A stretch of DNA of 45,238 nucleotides, taken from positions 1 to 45,238 of the forward strand of contig JAHLKI010000065.1 of NCBI GenBank assembly GCA_025602905.1, read 5' to 3'. Each line of letters opens with the position of its first letter. Position 1 is the first letter of the stretch. The position numbers and the translations under genes were made by a program. The notes under the pieces are model-generated. The model was not told the origin of the DNA. It did not search any database and saw only the letters and a list, made by a program, of their open reading frames with translations. Shown here piece by piece: positions 11,409-22,403 of this stretch. The DNA is from Phlyctochytrium arcticum. Lineage: Eukaryota > Chytridiomycota > Chytridiomycetes > Chytridiales > Chytridiaceae.

Positions 11409-12740
11409 TGTAGATAGCCTCCCCTGCCCCGCGTATTACCACCACCCAGACCAGCCTTACCACCACCACCACCCGCAACATCTTCAACACCGGCGCCCGA
11501 CATCTGACCTCCCAGCAGACTCGGCCGCGTTGTTGTCCTCCCCACCATCACCCAGACCATCCCCCACACTAATATCATCGGGTCCACCACCATATCCCCA
11601 CCATTCCCTTGACCGTTCCTACCACTAATACCGCACGGTCTCACATCACTCGCCCCACTCGCATCACACTCTCCCCATCACCATGACCATGTCCTCCATT
11701 AATCCCACCCGGCCTTCCACCAAAATTACCGCTACGCCCATTCCCTACCACACGCCATGCCGGACCTTGACACAATTAATACCGCCCGGCCCGCAACCAC
11801 CCTCTCCACCAACGACACCTCTCCCACCACACCCCGGCCATCCCCTTCATTAATTACATCGGCCTCTTCTCCCAAACCACCGCTGTGTGCAACCCATGCT
11901 ACCCCAAGTCTCGGCCATCCCCATCACAAATACCACCCGGCCTTCTACCATTTCCCAACCACGCAAGACTCTCCGTCACCACCCAGCCCATCTCCTATCA
12001 CCCATTAAGTCTGGGACTTCGTCCCAGCGTCGAATTGTCGCCTTTACTGAGTCTGGGACTTCGTCCCAGCGTGGAACTGCCGCCATCATTGCTCCCATCC
12101 CACTCTCAACATCCCACCCACCCGTTAGATAGACTAGTACCCTGTAGATAGCCTCCCCAGTCCCGCCACTTATCACCCCCACTCCCCGCAATGTTCCCAA
12201 CACCGGCGCCCGATACCTGACCCCTCAGCAGACTCGGCCGCGTTGTTGCACTCTCCACCACCACCAAGATCATCCTCCTCACCAATACCACCGGGTTGAC
12301 CACCATATCCCCAACACCATAACGACCATCCCTCCCATCTCTGCCGCACGGCCTTCCACCACTCTCCCCACATGGAACACATCACCCACATCACCCTGGC
12401 CATCCTCTTCATTAATTCCATCGGGCCCCTCACCACAAATGCCGCTATGTCCATCTCCCATCACCTCCCATCTCGGGCATTGCCTCAAATAATACCGCCC
12501 GATCCCCAATCACCCTCCCCACGCACACCATCGTTCCCCAAACACCCTGGCCACCCTCTTCATTAATTCCATCGGCCTCCTCACCAAAATCACCGCTGTG
12601 TGCAACACACGCTACCCCACGTCCCGGCCATCGCAATCATTAATACCACCCGGCCTTCTATCATCCACCACTCGCACAACACTCTCCCCCATCACCCTGC
12701 CCATCTCTCATCATTCTTTTAGTCTGGGACTTCGTCCCAG
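11409..12740 (+). repeat. Degenerate internal duplication of the LINE 3' UTR (copy 2)
   Basis: This matches the layout of copy 1. The block at 11409 recurs at 12143, about 734 bases apart. The hairpin CTGGGACTTCGTCCCAG occurs at 12011-12027, 12053-12069 and 12724-12740. The hairpins follow the first block twice and the second block once, so the halves are related but not equal. Confidence 0.75.
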
Positions 12741-13155
12741 CTTGGAATTGCTGCCATCCTCACTACCACCCCCGCCCTGGACATCACACCGGCCTTCATC
12801 TCTGCCCCGCTGCTTCCTAACATCCACGACATCATCCAATGCATGGGCCCACCCCTCCTACCGGTCAACACATCCTCTGGCACCCCAAGTACCTCTCCTC
12901 CATCACTTTTTGCGTTTTCTCGGCGTATTTTGACTATCCTAGCATCTCTTGTGTCTTAGTACATAGCTATGCCCTCCTCCACCTCCATCTCTAAGGATTG
13001 GTCCCCCCTTGCTCACTCCTCCTCTCCGCTGCCCCCACCTCGGTCTGCCATCACATCTTAGCCTAGTTTTTTGCATTTTTTCGATTTTTTCCATTTTTTC
13101 CTCGATTGTCTAGTTGGTCTTATAGATAGATGTCCTGTATACATGTACATTGCTT

Positions 13156-15027
13156 CTAATAACACCTCCCTCTCCTCCTAACCCTAACCCGCTTAGAACG
13201 GGGAAAGAGCAGTCGTGGCTCATCATCCGACTCATCAGAGGCGTTTGGATCAAGTTGTCCATCCATAAACTCAGCAGGTTCGACTGGCTTCTCAATGCGC
13301 TTCCGCTTCATCCCAGCCTTGGGCGAAGAAGAAGCAGAAACATCCGCAGAAACATCCTCATCGTCCGTGTCATACACCAATTGCGTAGTGATATTTCTCG
13401 ATCGCATACGTCCCTCACTACCCGCGTTCCACTCTTGGTTCTCGGTGGGAATTTCGTAGCGACACGATGGACATGTGCAGGATGTTTTCAACCACGGGAC
13501 CAAACATGTTCGATGAAAGAGGTGGTGGCACGGCATCAGCAAATGGGCAGTGTCATCCGGGGTATTTGATTCGCCATCGGGTAGAGTAGGAGATGTTTTT
13601 GGCGGTACTACGACAAATTCTTCCATGCAGATGGCACATCGACTATGTTTGTCCCGCCGACGCGCGGAAATGAAATGTACAATCTTGAGAGCTGCAATGG
13701 CCGCGTCGCTGGCCGGGGGTTGGCCTTGCATGTGCTGATTCGCGGGGTTGGCTGAGTTGAGCCTTTCGAGGAGGATGGACAGTAACATAATGGGCAGGTT
13801 GTCGGTCCTATCTGTGGGGTCCTCGTCGGGAAGCAGATCAGAGTCAAGCGAGCCGTCGCCGGGGATAGTTGGGAAGTCTGGGTCTCGAGGGGTGTCTGGT
13901 CCAAAAACGAGAGGTTGGTTGCGGCTGCGGCGCTGATGGGCGCGTTGGCGAGCACGGGCGTATAATTCACCAAAATTAAAAGCACCGGGAGGAAGGGGCA
14001 TTCTATGTAATGGGTTGGCCGGTTGCGGCTGTTGTTGCCCAGCTTCCGAGGCACTTCCATCTTCGCCGCCTTGCTGACTACCTGGCACAGTGGCCGTGGC
14101 CGCTTGGCGAGCGTTGGCAATTAGTTGTGCAAAGTCTATTGTCCGACCCGATCGGGGCGGTTGCGCCTGTTGCTGTCCAGCTCGCGTGGCAGGTTCATCT
14201 TCGCGCCCTTCGTGGGTAGCTGGCGAAGATTCCGCTCCCGCCACATCCGGAATATCGTTGGAGATGTAAAATGTCAGCGTCAACGTTTGTGCCCGATGGG
14301 GATCGTTGGCTTCTCCAGTTCCAGCAGTTGCCGAACTGGTAGTATTTGAACCGCCTTCTGTAGCAGGGGCATCGTTGGAGACATGAAAATGAATATCATA
14401 CGTTCCGCGCAATGAGCCGTTTTCGCCCGTACCAGCCCTGCTGGCAGCTTCGTTAGTGCTGGCGCCCCCAATGCCACTGGAGCTCGCTTCATTCTCGTCA
14501 CTCGAGGTAGTGGCGCCGGCCAAGTCTGATTGAGATCTGGTTGATAACGTCGGGCCCATCAATCCGGGTGGCGGGAGGGGAAAGCCGTCAGGAAGAACAG
14601 CCCATCTTCTGGCCATCGATTCCGCTGAGGCATTGGCAGGCTCCGACGATGGTGTAGTGGCTGGAATACCGAGTGACGGCGCGGCCAATGTGGCAAGCGA
14701 GCGAAACATGGATGTGAAGGAGAGCGACTGTGACCAGTCAAATGGCGCACGCGGCAAAGGTGGACGACCAGACGGGGTGGGTTGCATATACTCTGTCTCT
14801 CCGAATAGTGTTGAGCGGGGTGTCTCTCGACGTTCCGTTTCGCCTCGTTCCGCTGAAGTCCTCGGAATGGATGACCCAAATACCCGCCGACTACCATTAC
14901 CTACATTGCTGCTGCTCGACTGTCCTTCTGGCGGGGTATTTACTTGATCAGAGCCAGTCGTGGGTGTGGCATGTGCAGACCCAGACTGATCCGGTGTGGT
15001 AGAACAATGATCGCTTGTTGAATCCAT
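13156..15027 (-). CDS. RING-H2 E3 ubiquitin ligase with a LINE-derived C-terminus
   Basis: This is one uninterrupted exon of 623 residues from the first ATG (MDSTSDHC) at 15027; upstream in-frame codons lack an ATG. The N-terminal 430 residues or so are Ser/Thr/Gly/Gln-rich and probably disordered. A RING-H2 finger follows: CAICMEEF, then CHHLFHRTC, then CTCPSC. Ahead of it is the PPASDAAIAAL stretch often seen just before RING-H2 fingers of the RNF115/126 and fungal San1 type. Such ligases mark substrates with ubiquitin, and San1 acts on misfolded nuclear proteins; assignment to that subtype is inference. The last 11-12 codons and the stop come from the LINE tail. The original C-terminus has been replaced or lost. 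Confidence 0.85.
   Translation of the reverse strand: MDSTSDHCSTTPDQSGSAHATPTTGSDQVNTPPEGQSSSSNVGNGSRRVFGSSIPRTSAERGETERRETPRSTLFGETEYMQPTPSGRPPLPRAPFDWSQSLSFTSMFRSLATLAAPSLGIPATTPSSEPANASAESMARRWAVLPDGFPLPPPGLMGPTLSTRSQSDLAGATTSSDENEASSSGIGGASTNEAASRAGTGENGSLRGTYDIHFHVSNDAPATEGGSNTTSSATAGTGEANDPHRAQTLTLTFYISNDIPDVAGAESSPATHEGREDEPATRAGQQQAQPPRSGRTIDFAQLIANARQAATATVPGSQQGGEDGSASEAGQQQPQPANPLHRMPLPPGAFNFGELYARARQRAHQRRSRNQPLVFGPDTPRDPDFPTIPGDGSLDSDLLPDEDPTDRTDNLPIMLLSILLERLNSANPANQHMQGQPPASDAAIAALKIVHFISARRRDKHSRCAICMEEFVVVPPKTSPTLPDGESNTPDDTAHLLMPCHHLFHRTCLVPWLKTSCTCPSCRYEIPTENQEWNAGSEGRMRSRNITTQLVYDTDDEDVSADVSASSSPKAGMKRKRIEKPVEPAEFMDGQLDPNASDESDDEPRLLFPRSKRVRVRRRGRCY
13177..13190 (+). repeat. 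Telomere-type CCCTAA tail of LINE copy 2
   Basis: CCTAACCCTAACCC ends the element and is followed at once by GCTTAGAACGG, which is the coding strand complement of the RING-H2 gene. The tail and the preceding TCTCCT match those of copy 1. On the minus strand it reads GGGTTAGGGTTAGG and is translated as part of the RING protein's C-terminus. Confidence 0.85.
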
Positions 15028-15671
15028 CTGCCGGTCAGAGGGACAAAATCGGCTCTTGATCGGCCATGGAGCAACCAACTTTTGACCAAGGTCTTTGCCG
15101 AGTATAGCGCAAGAAAGCTGGTCTTCTCAATGAAAAATAGTCCAACCTCCCTTGATAAAATTTCCGTCTATTTGCAGTATGCCCAGAGCGTTGCAATTAG
15201 AAGCACGTCAAACACGGGTACGTTGACGCAAATCCAGGAAAGATTTGCTGCCGGTTCAAAAAACTGCACCGGTATATCCGGTTGACGTTCAGGCTGCAGT
15301 ATGTGTATGTAGTCGTCGTCAAAGTAACTTTCCCACGCCAGCGTCCCAAATGTCACACAATTCCGTTGCCAGTTTTCAGCAGGGATGGTGTTCCTACGCT
15401 TCCCAGAGTACCCGGAAAAGATTGCAGTCGTGGGTATAAAAGATGGCAAGGAAGCGAAGGCAGAGACAATAAGTTTGCCGAGTGGGGAAGATGCAAAAGA
15501 TGTCAAAAGTGCTGGGAAACTGCGAAACTCTCAAAGTCCCCGATTGCCCATTTGAATTTTGAAAGACCGCGCAGCGGCGTCCTGTGGCTATGCAACTTGA
15601 TTAGTTTCAGGGCAGATTTTGAATTTTTGACAAAACCTCGCACTGAGGATCTCAAAATCAAAGAGGAAAGA

Positions 15672-16838
15672 ATGAAGGGAACAAACGCTTACTGCATATT
15701 CTGTGGAGGGCCACCGACCCACAAAGTTCTGAGCCCGGACAAAATCATCACCCCCGTAAGGGAACTCGACACATCCGACACCCTGACTGCAGCCGATTCC
15801 CGCTTTCTACAAAGGGTCCAAACCGTTTACGCTGACTTGGCGACAGACAGCGGAGCCTATTTTCGATGTGCCCGGCTGTGATGGTTTATAGTCCTGCTTG
15901 GAGGTTCAGAAAGGGGTTATTGCCGATGCAACGAGTTGCTGCGGGGAATCGGTATGGACAAACCCAGCATTTAGATTCGGATCGGGAGGAGGACAGTGCC
16001 GACGACGAGGATGAAGATGAAGATGATCCGTTAGAAAATGATCCGTATTGCCAAGAAGCATATACTTGCCACCCGTCAATCGGACGTAGCGGTGCCCTCA
16101 CACATACGATTTGTTATCGCTTGTACATTGCCCTATCCGATCAAGTTTTCTCCAAGACGAGTGACGAACCGCCGAGCCGTGGTCCACTGTGGGACTCGGA
16201 AGGACGGCCATGTGTACAGGCCGCGGCCGTGCACGGGGACGTAATTAATCTTCGGGTTCATACAAGGACACTGGGTTTGTCTAGAGCGCAGGGTAGAGTG
16301 AGTGGAATCACGTACGGGACAGAAGAGCAGAGTCACCAAGATTTTGATTTCGTGCCCGAGAATATCTGGATGCTTGCCCGGCCCGACCGGTTTCCCGCCG
16401 TGCCAGTCTGGAAAGCTCAGCCTAATCCCACCGCGCTGCGTCGTCAGAGTGGGTTGGTGCGTCTGCCAGTCGAGATGCTCGAGTTACTTTTACAAACCAT
16501 CGCGGACGGGCCCGATCATCCAATTTCAAAAGGAAAAACTCTGCTTGCGCTGGCGGGAAGCAGTCCGTGGCTTCGATACCATGTTAGAATTTCGAATTTA
16601 TGGGTCCAAATGCGCTGAAGCAGAGTTTTTGCCTTACACAGACAAAACAGCTTCTGCCATAGCTGTGGCAAAGGCCATCAAGTTGTCCAAAGCCCAACCA
16701 CTCCCCCAGCCAAAGTACGACTGGATGGCGTACTTTATTCAAGCTGCTAAATATCCGTCCCTACGGAATCGCTCAAGAATTATACGGATTTGCGAAGAAA
16801 TTTGGGATAGATTGGGGTTTTACCGGAAGCGAATATGA
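15672..16838 (+). pseudogene. F-box protein gene with frame interruptions
   Basis: The ATG at 15672 opens with MKGTNAYCIFCGGPP, a Cys pair typical of a fungal F-box family. The stretch near 15855-15890 reads PIFDVPGCDGL in the frame next to the preceding one. Coding resumes in a third frame with a very acidic segment near 15975-16035. An F-box-like segment follows (LPVEMLELLLQTIADG, about 16465-16512). A further shift near 16610 leads to a C-terminal block with DWMAYFIQAAKYPSLRNR, typical of the same family. F-box proteins recruit targets to SCF ubiquitin ligases. At least two shifts have no fitting intron, so it is a pseudogene or the sequence lacks bases. A 24-residue end at 16907-16981 may be a last exon. 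Confidence 0.65.
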
Positions 16839-17624
16839 CCAATGTAGATTTTCCCCGGATTATAAGTTTTGTATTTTCAGTCGAATCTCGACGAGACCAC
16901 AGAGAGATGGACAAAGACATTCTGGAAAATCTGCTCGCCAAGTTCTGGCCCGAGGAATTGCACCCCACTCTCAGACTGTGACTGTATTCAAATCACGAGA
17001 GAAAACAAACATGTGATACCGTGGTTAAACATCCTTCTCCTAACTGGTCTGTGTCCGTTTTTTGGCAGTGGTATGAGAGTCAACGAGTTTTGAAGCAAAA
17101 CACAGTGAGGTATGGCAGGGTTTGTCCACGAAGAAAGCCGATGCAAAAACAAAGGACTCCGTTTCCTCTGAAACAGTACAATGCAAATGAATTGATCCGA
17201 TCTCTGGTAAGGTTTGTTAGGGTGAAGCAAATCTGACGTACAATGTCGTTTGTAGCATGCTCCAACTTTTGGCCAGAGAGACGCTCTCTGTATGTGTGCT
17301 GCTGTCCGTTGAGGCGTGGGAAATCTGAAGGGAGGGATGTGGTTTGCTACGCACTTACGCGAGTTGTTTCGTTCAAGTGCCGGCACAACTCTAGTAATCT
17401 CAGAACGACATTTTTAAGCCTCAGATTCATGAACATTGGGCAATTTGAGCCAAAAGTTGTTGTAGAAAAATGACATAAAGGTTTTTACATGAAAAGATTA
17501 AAGCATGTTGGGTACTTGAAGGAAGCGTCTAACACCAAACAACGCAAAAGAAACAAAGCAGGAGAGGGGTTGGAGATATTACTGTCTAGAAGCGGGGTAT
17601 GCGTCCCAAGAAAAACACTAACAA
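16839..17624. other. Mostly unassigned; possible last exon of the F-box gene
   Basis: A TATTTTCAG acceptor-like site ends at 16880. It precedes a coding-like stretch containing MDKDILENLLAKFWPEELHP, ending at TGA 16979-16981. This could be the spliced C-terminus of the F-box gene, but I found no convincing donor. From 16982 to 17624 I see no gene, repeat or RNA that I can support. Confidence 0.3.
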
Positions 17625-19740
17625 TCATGTCTGATCCATCACATCCGGAGATGATGACTTCTGCACCGCCGACGACGTCTTGGCGGCTGGGTTACTGCTC
17701 GGGCCCCCAGGGGTTGTTGCCATATCAGGTGTTGAGGCCGTACACGCCTTGGTGTACTCATGTTTCTTGCATTCATCGTATTATCAAAAATCTCGTTGCA
17801 CAGGACACACGAAAAGACTCGGGTCTCGTTATGTATCAAGCGGGCGTGGCGGGACATATCGTGGGGGCGGATAAAGGTGCGTTGGCAGATGGGGCAGGTG
17901 TAGGGGCGGGGGCTGGCGGGTGAATGGATGGGGAGATGAGCGAGGAGCACGGAGTGGCGGTTGAAGGATTTGTCGCAGCCGGGGTGGGGGCAGTTATGGA
18001 GTTCGTCATCGTTGTCGCCGGCTGTGGGGGTATTGCTGGATTTTCTGCGGGAGGATGTACGGGTCGGAGGAGGAGAACAGGAGGGGAAAAGAGATGCTGC
18101 AGCCACGTTTGCTAGTTGAGAAGGAGTGGTGGTCGGTGTGGTTGACGGGCCGGCGTCAATAAACTTGTAAGTCGGCGTGCTAGGTGGAACCGAGGAAAAA
18201 GGAACGAATGCTCTATTTATGCTCTCACTGGGCGTGGTCGTCGCAGCTCGATTTGCAGATATTGGCGTGACGGGAGTCTACTGTTGGCTGAAATGAGTGT
18301 ACTACTAGTTGACGGAGTCGTCGCCAACCGACGTTTTTTGGCCCACTGGTTATAAGCCGAAAGTGAAGAACCGGGGGATTCCACCGGAATCTGATCTTCC
18401 GGTACCAGCACAAGAGACTTGAAAATCTCGGGAAGGGGCTGCCAGACTCCTCGTGTCCCCTGTCGATGCCACGAATACTTGTTTTCTCGGGCCAGCTGAA
18501 TCAAACCATTTGGATGGGTTCCAATTTGGTAGGACATCCGTTGCGTAAGAGGGTGATTTGCAGCCAGGGTATTGTGTGAGTGACAAACAGTCCGTGATTC
18601 GCAATGAGAAGCGCGGCAATGGTGACAATGGTGGGTCGAAGTGTCGCCTCTGTGGTAGTGACGGGAGGATTCGGGATAATCAGGCCTGGTGGATCAATGT
18701 GCGCTCTCAACTGATCCCGGGATCCTAGGTGAGCATGGGTCGGAGCTATGTAATTGAAAGGGCCGCTGAGCCCCGCAGGAAAATTATTAATGTAAGGTAT
18801 AGGATCCTATAAAGAAACATCTCGTAAGTTTCTTTCATAGACTTTATCCCAGATGTAACGTAACTAAACTTACAAAATCTGGGTTGGGAGGCAGCCCGTG
18901 GTCCCACACTGTTTCCAAGGTGTCTTTGCCCTTTGAGTGTCCCGTTGCTTGCACGGCAGGCAAGTTTTGCTTGGGGTCCAGTATACACACGATCGGCGTA
19001 ATATCAACATCTTGACTGCGTTGGGACGTGTTGCTGCTAATCGGACTACGGTTGATGCTAACCTCCGCCTCGTCGTCAAAGGAAATCTCCTTTGCAAGAG
19101 ATTCATCAGGAGTACCTTCCGATGCCATAGCGGGTTCAGCCGCTCGTGCCATAACTTTGATGGGAGGTTCGGATGCCATACCTTTGCTTGCTGCCAAGGG
19201 TGTTGCAGATTTGCGACTGGACGTGCGTAGCGGAGTTGGTCGTTTTGTCGGCGGAGGAGTGCGATTTTGACGTGGAGGAGGCTGCGCTGGACCTTTTGAG
19301 GGGCAATCTGGACGACGACTCGGGTTCTTCCCTGGGCACGATTCGAAAGACCAGCTCGATATCTTTGTCTTTCCGCACACGTTCCAGGATTTCCGTCTCG
19401 CTCTGGCACCCGTCCAGACTAAACTCGAGTTCCTCCACGGCCAAGTCGAGGCGACACCATTTCGCCACGCGGTCGACAAACTCGGCCCACGGCTCGAGGT
19501 GGGATGCAAAGGGGACGAGGATGGCCTCGTCAAATCGTCCCGACGGACCTGAACGTAGTTCATCCTTACTTTTCCCTGTGGGCAGCAGGAGCAGGCAGAG
19601 ATTGGGGCCCCACTATACACTTTGGAATCCAAGACACGTCAAAATGCCGCGCGAGGAGCTTGTCGCGGGGCGAAATGGCGCAGGCAGCAGGTTGATGTGT
19701 TGCCAGGGCTACGACCAACTCCGACGCGAAGCGTGAGATT
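17625..19740 (-). pseudogene. C2H2 zinc-finger protein gene, multi-exon and frame-broken
   Basis: The C-terminal part has two good C2H2 fingers (CPHPGC...H...H and CPICQRTF...H...H). A third Cys pair (CVLCNEIF) leads, after adding one A near 17783, into RKHEYTKAC and a tail ending at TGA 17625-17627. Upstream lies a Ser/Thr/Pro-rich linker, a segment with HPNGLIQLAREN near 18500, and an intron with GTAAGT donor after 18873 and a TTTATAG acceptor near 18811. The N-terminal part contains AVEELEFSLDGCQSETEILE near 19400. At least four frame changes lack introns. The fingers suggest DNA binding. Many lesions indicate a pseudogene or poor sequence here. The start is not located. Confidence 0.55.
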
Positions 19741-20740
19741 TTTCAAGACCCTGAGACCCTGAGACAGTGAGACTATAATGCTGAATGAAATTCAAGGCAA
19801 GAAGAAGTATTAAAAATCTGAGCCAGGATACGATCTAGTGATGAAATTCAAAGTTGACAGACCTTGATGAACAAAGGTTGTAAAGGGGAAGGAAGCTATT
19901 CCCAGGAAGACGAGCTGCTTGATAGACCATTAGTTGACGGCTATTGCCATCGAATTGGATTCCTCCAAACCTTCTGTGTCGCGGCAGATCTGCGCGGTAT
20001 GCCCAGTCCCTCGTTTCCCAAAAGAACCACTTTTCCGCTCCGTAGAGGGCCCACCCAACCCATTTAAATTGCGATACTGGGAAAAGGCGTCCATTTAACA
20101 GAGCAGAAAGCAAAGCCGTGCATTGAAACTGAACAATTCCTTATTATTACTCAGATTTGGACAGCGGGGATAACAATGTAAAATTAACAAGATGTACAAA
20201 GGCGACAGGACGGCAAGACGAAGTCATCATTAGTCCTCCTTTTTCAGACATTTGCGCTTGCCTGGCTATGGGTATCAACTTGGTCCTGAGAGTCTTGAGC
20301 CTTGGACATTGACCTGATCTAGAAGTCTGGGGTAGAAAAAATGTAAAGTCGGGATGTGTCCTCGTATATAGACGCAAAAAGATTGCCGGGATGTGCGCAC
20401 TTACGATTATACCAGGGGTATTTCGCCAAAAACCTGCCTACTGTGCTGTCCTTCGGCGATTTGCAATTTTTTGGCCACAAAAAGACGTACGTCCTCAACG
20501 AGTTTCCCATTCGTCTCGGTAAGTCTGCCTTCCTTTTCCCCAAACAATCATAGCAACTCCTCATTCTAATCCACGAAATCCGGTGAATACGGCGAGTCAA
20601 CGTCAAGCACCCAAAGGTTTCTTCAAGAAGACGGGCAGAAAATTTTTACCCACGGACGGCTTCAGCATCTCAGAGGCACCATCCGGAGAAGTCCAGCGTG
20701 CAGAGGCCCACTATAGACATTTTGCCTTACCTTTTCTTTT
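19741..20740. other. Coding-like fragments, gene model unresolved
   Basis: Several short stretches look translated but cannot be joined. On the minus strand near 20420-20530 a frame reads NGKLVEDVRLFVAKKLQ and ends at a plausible GTATAA donor. A CCCCAG acceptor near 20330 precedes a segment with MSKAQDSQDQVDTHSQ and a stop near 20247. Near 19990-20070 another minus-strand stretch contains WVGWALYGAEKWFFWETRD. They may be upstream exons of the zinc-finger gene or remains of another gene. No family was recognised. Confidence 0.3.
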
Positions 20741-21618
20741 GTGAAAAAATATTGTCTTGTAAATTATCTTACTGGATCCGATGCCTCTGAAGAATCGGCG
20801 CTTTTTTCTCTCTTTTCTATGTACATTGTCTTCTTATCCAACCTAAGTCAGTTACACTCACCAGTTCCGCCAAATCAAAATCTAGATAGTGCGGACCTTT
20901 TCAAAAACCGAAAAGCACATTGACGATATTTCCACACTTCTTTCTGTTTGATTAAATGGCTAAAGACGAAATCAAAGATTTGATTCCTGATACATACAGT
21001 GGCAATCCAATTTACCACCTCCAAATAGAGTAGAGTACTTGTGTCAGAGTTCATTGTGAATCAGTGCCAAGAACCCAAAAAAAAGTGACCAAAAATCAAT
21101 CGCTGTCGGAGGTCGGCGTTTTGACTGACCCACGCTGCCATTTTCGCGACCCGCACGATGCTGCTCCGCCATATGAGACCTCCGCCGCAGGTTGGACGAA
21201 CTCATTTACGTTTCGATTCTTAGAATAGTTGGATACCATTTATTTCCACAGAATGTGTCGTAACAGCATTTTTATATTCATTTTATTCAGACTTGGAAAT
21301 TTAGCGCAAACATTCCCAAAAATTCGCTAAAACTTGAGGGAAAGTCGCCCATGACAATACGACGATGAATAAGATTGAAGATTGAAGATGGCTGAATACC
21401 TCATGGTTTATACATTTGGTCTCGGAGGTGTGGAATATTTAGATTCTACTGCCCTCAATTATAAACGTTCGACTGAACCACCAGTGGAATAGAACGCGCC
21501 CACGATCTGGCCAGCCCATGCTGCTCCGCCTATGCTGCTCCACCGACCAGCGACAATGTTGCAAAACACGATGCTCCGGTTATGCTCATGGACCGTAGGT
21601 CCTTGTCCACCAAAAACT
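20741..21618. other. Intergenic stretch without a supported gene
   Basis: This is A/T-rich sequence with many stops in all frames. The short phrase ATGCTGCTCCGCC recurs near 21159 and 21520. Nothing else is supported. It probably holds upstream regulatory DNA of the NADAR gene. Confidence 0.4.
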
Positions 21619-21626
21619 TATAAAAG
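21619..21626 (+). promoter_or_regulatory. TATA box upstream of the NADAR gene
   Basis: TATAAAAG at 21619-21626 lies about 220 bases ahead of the ATG at 21847. A start site 25-40 bases downstream would fall near the beginning of a duplicated 70-base leader (21659-21798), rich in C and T as in many fungal 5' UTRs. Confidence 0.5.
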
Positions 21627-21658
21627 GAGGAGTCCTCCAAGGCCCTTTTTACAAAATT

Positions 21659-21798
21659 CATCAACCCATCTCCACTTGAAATTGAGTCTTCCTTACAACT
21701 TCCAGTTCCGATCTCTCTCCATACAAAACATCAACCCATCTCCACTTGAAATTGAGTCTTCCTTACAACTTCAAATTCCGATCTCTCTCCATACAAAA
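21659..21798 (+). repeat. Tandem 70-base duplication in the NADAR 5' leader
   Basis: The segment starting CATCAACCCATCTCCACTTG at 21659 repeats from 21729 with a period of 70 bases. The copies differ at only a few positions near the middle (CCAG versus CAAA). The duplication is recent and lies between the TATA box and the ATG, so it lengthens the leader. Confidence 0.85.
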
Positions 21799-21846
21799 AC
21801 ATAACGATCCCTCAACACCTACTCACCTCACACTCTCCCCCACAAC

Positions 21847-22403
21847 ATGCCAATGCCATCCCAATCCACCCTCTCGACAATGGCCCCTCCCACCGCCTTT
21901 TTATATCCGCTACCTACTTTGCCCCCATCACCATCAACTCCCAAGTCTACCCCTCCGCAGCCCACTACATCCACTCCCAAAAATTCACATCGGATCCCGC
22001 AACCCAGTCTCGGATCCGTCTTGCCGAAACCGGTGAACTGGCGGCCAAGATGGCTCAAGAGCACGCATTCTATTGCCGGGCTGACTGGTCTAAAGTAGAG
22101 GAGAAAGTGATCCGCAAGGCACTGGAAGCTAAATTCACCCAACATCCCATATTGCGCGATCAGCTATTAGCCACTGGGACGCAGGAATTAGATGAGCAGG
22201 CAGCAAACGGGATTCCTGTGCGGTATCTGATGAACACCAGCTCAAATTCAGCGGGAAACTGTCTTGGCGTCTCGGAATGCAACATTCCAACGCTCCATAT
22301 CGGTTGTGTGATCTTCATATATTCGTCGAGCCTACGCTTTCTTTTTGTATATACCCATTTTCCTTGTATATTCCTTTCGTTTATACCACTTATTCTTATG
22401 TAA
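21847..22403 (+). pseudogene. NADAR-domain (YbiA/DUF1768) protein, probably defective
   Basis: The body reads as a NADAR domain: YPSAAHYIHSQKFTSDP, then MAQEHAFYCRADWSKVEEK, then FTQHPILRDQLLATGTQEL. These match the HYxxAQKF, RxDW and KFxQNPxLxxxLLxTG features of the family. Known members remove ADP-ribose from nucleobases or act on riboflavin intermediates. The ATG at 21847 is out of frame with this body; one extra C after ATGCC would join them. The usual tryptophan-glycine and N-x-LG end is not clear: only GNCLG near 22258 remains, followed by unrelated residues. It is a degraded gene or one with sequence errors. Confidence 0.6.

Noticed and set aside
13550..14350. Plus-strand frames opposite the RING gene
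   Set aside because: They are shadows of the minus-strand gene, which has a full RING-H2 signature.
16302..16838. A separate gene for the DWMAYF-containing segment
   Set aside because: It fits as the C-terminal part of the F-box family protein whose front lies just upstream.
18120..18300. An intron explaining the shift near 18280 in the zinc-finger gene
   Set aside because: No GT-AG pair of plausible length changes the frame as needed; one added base does.
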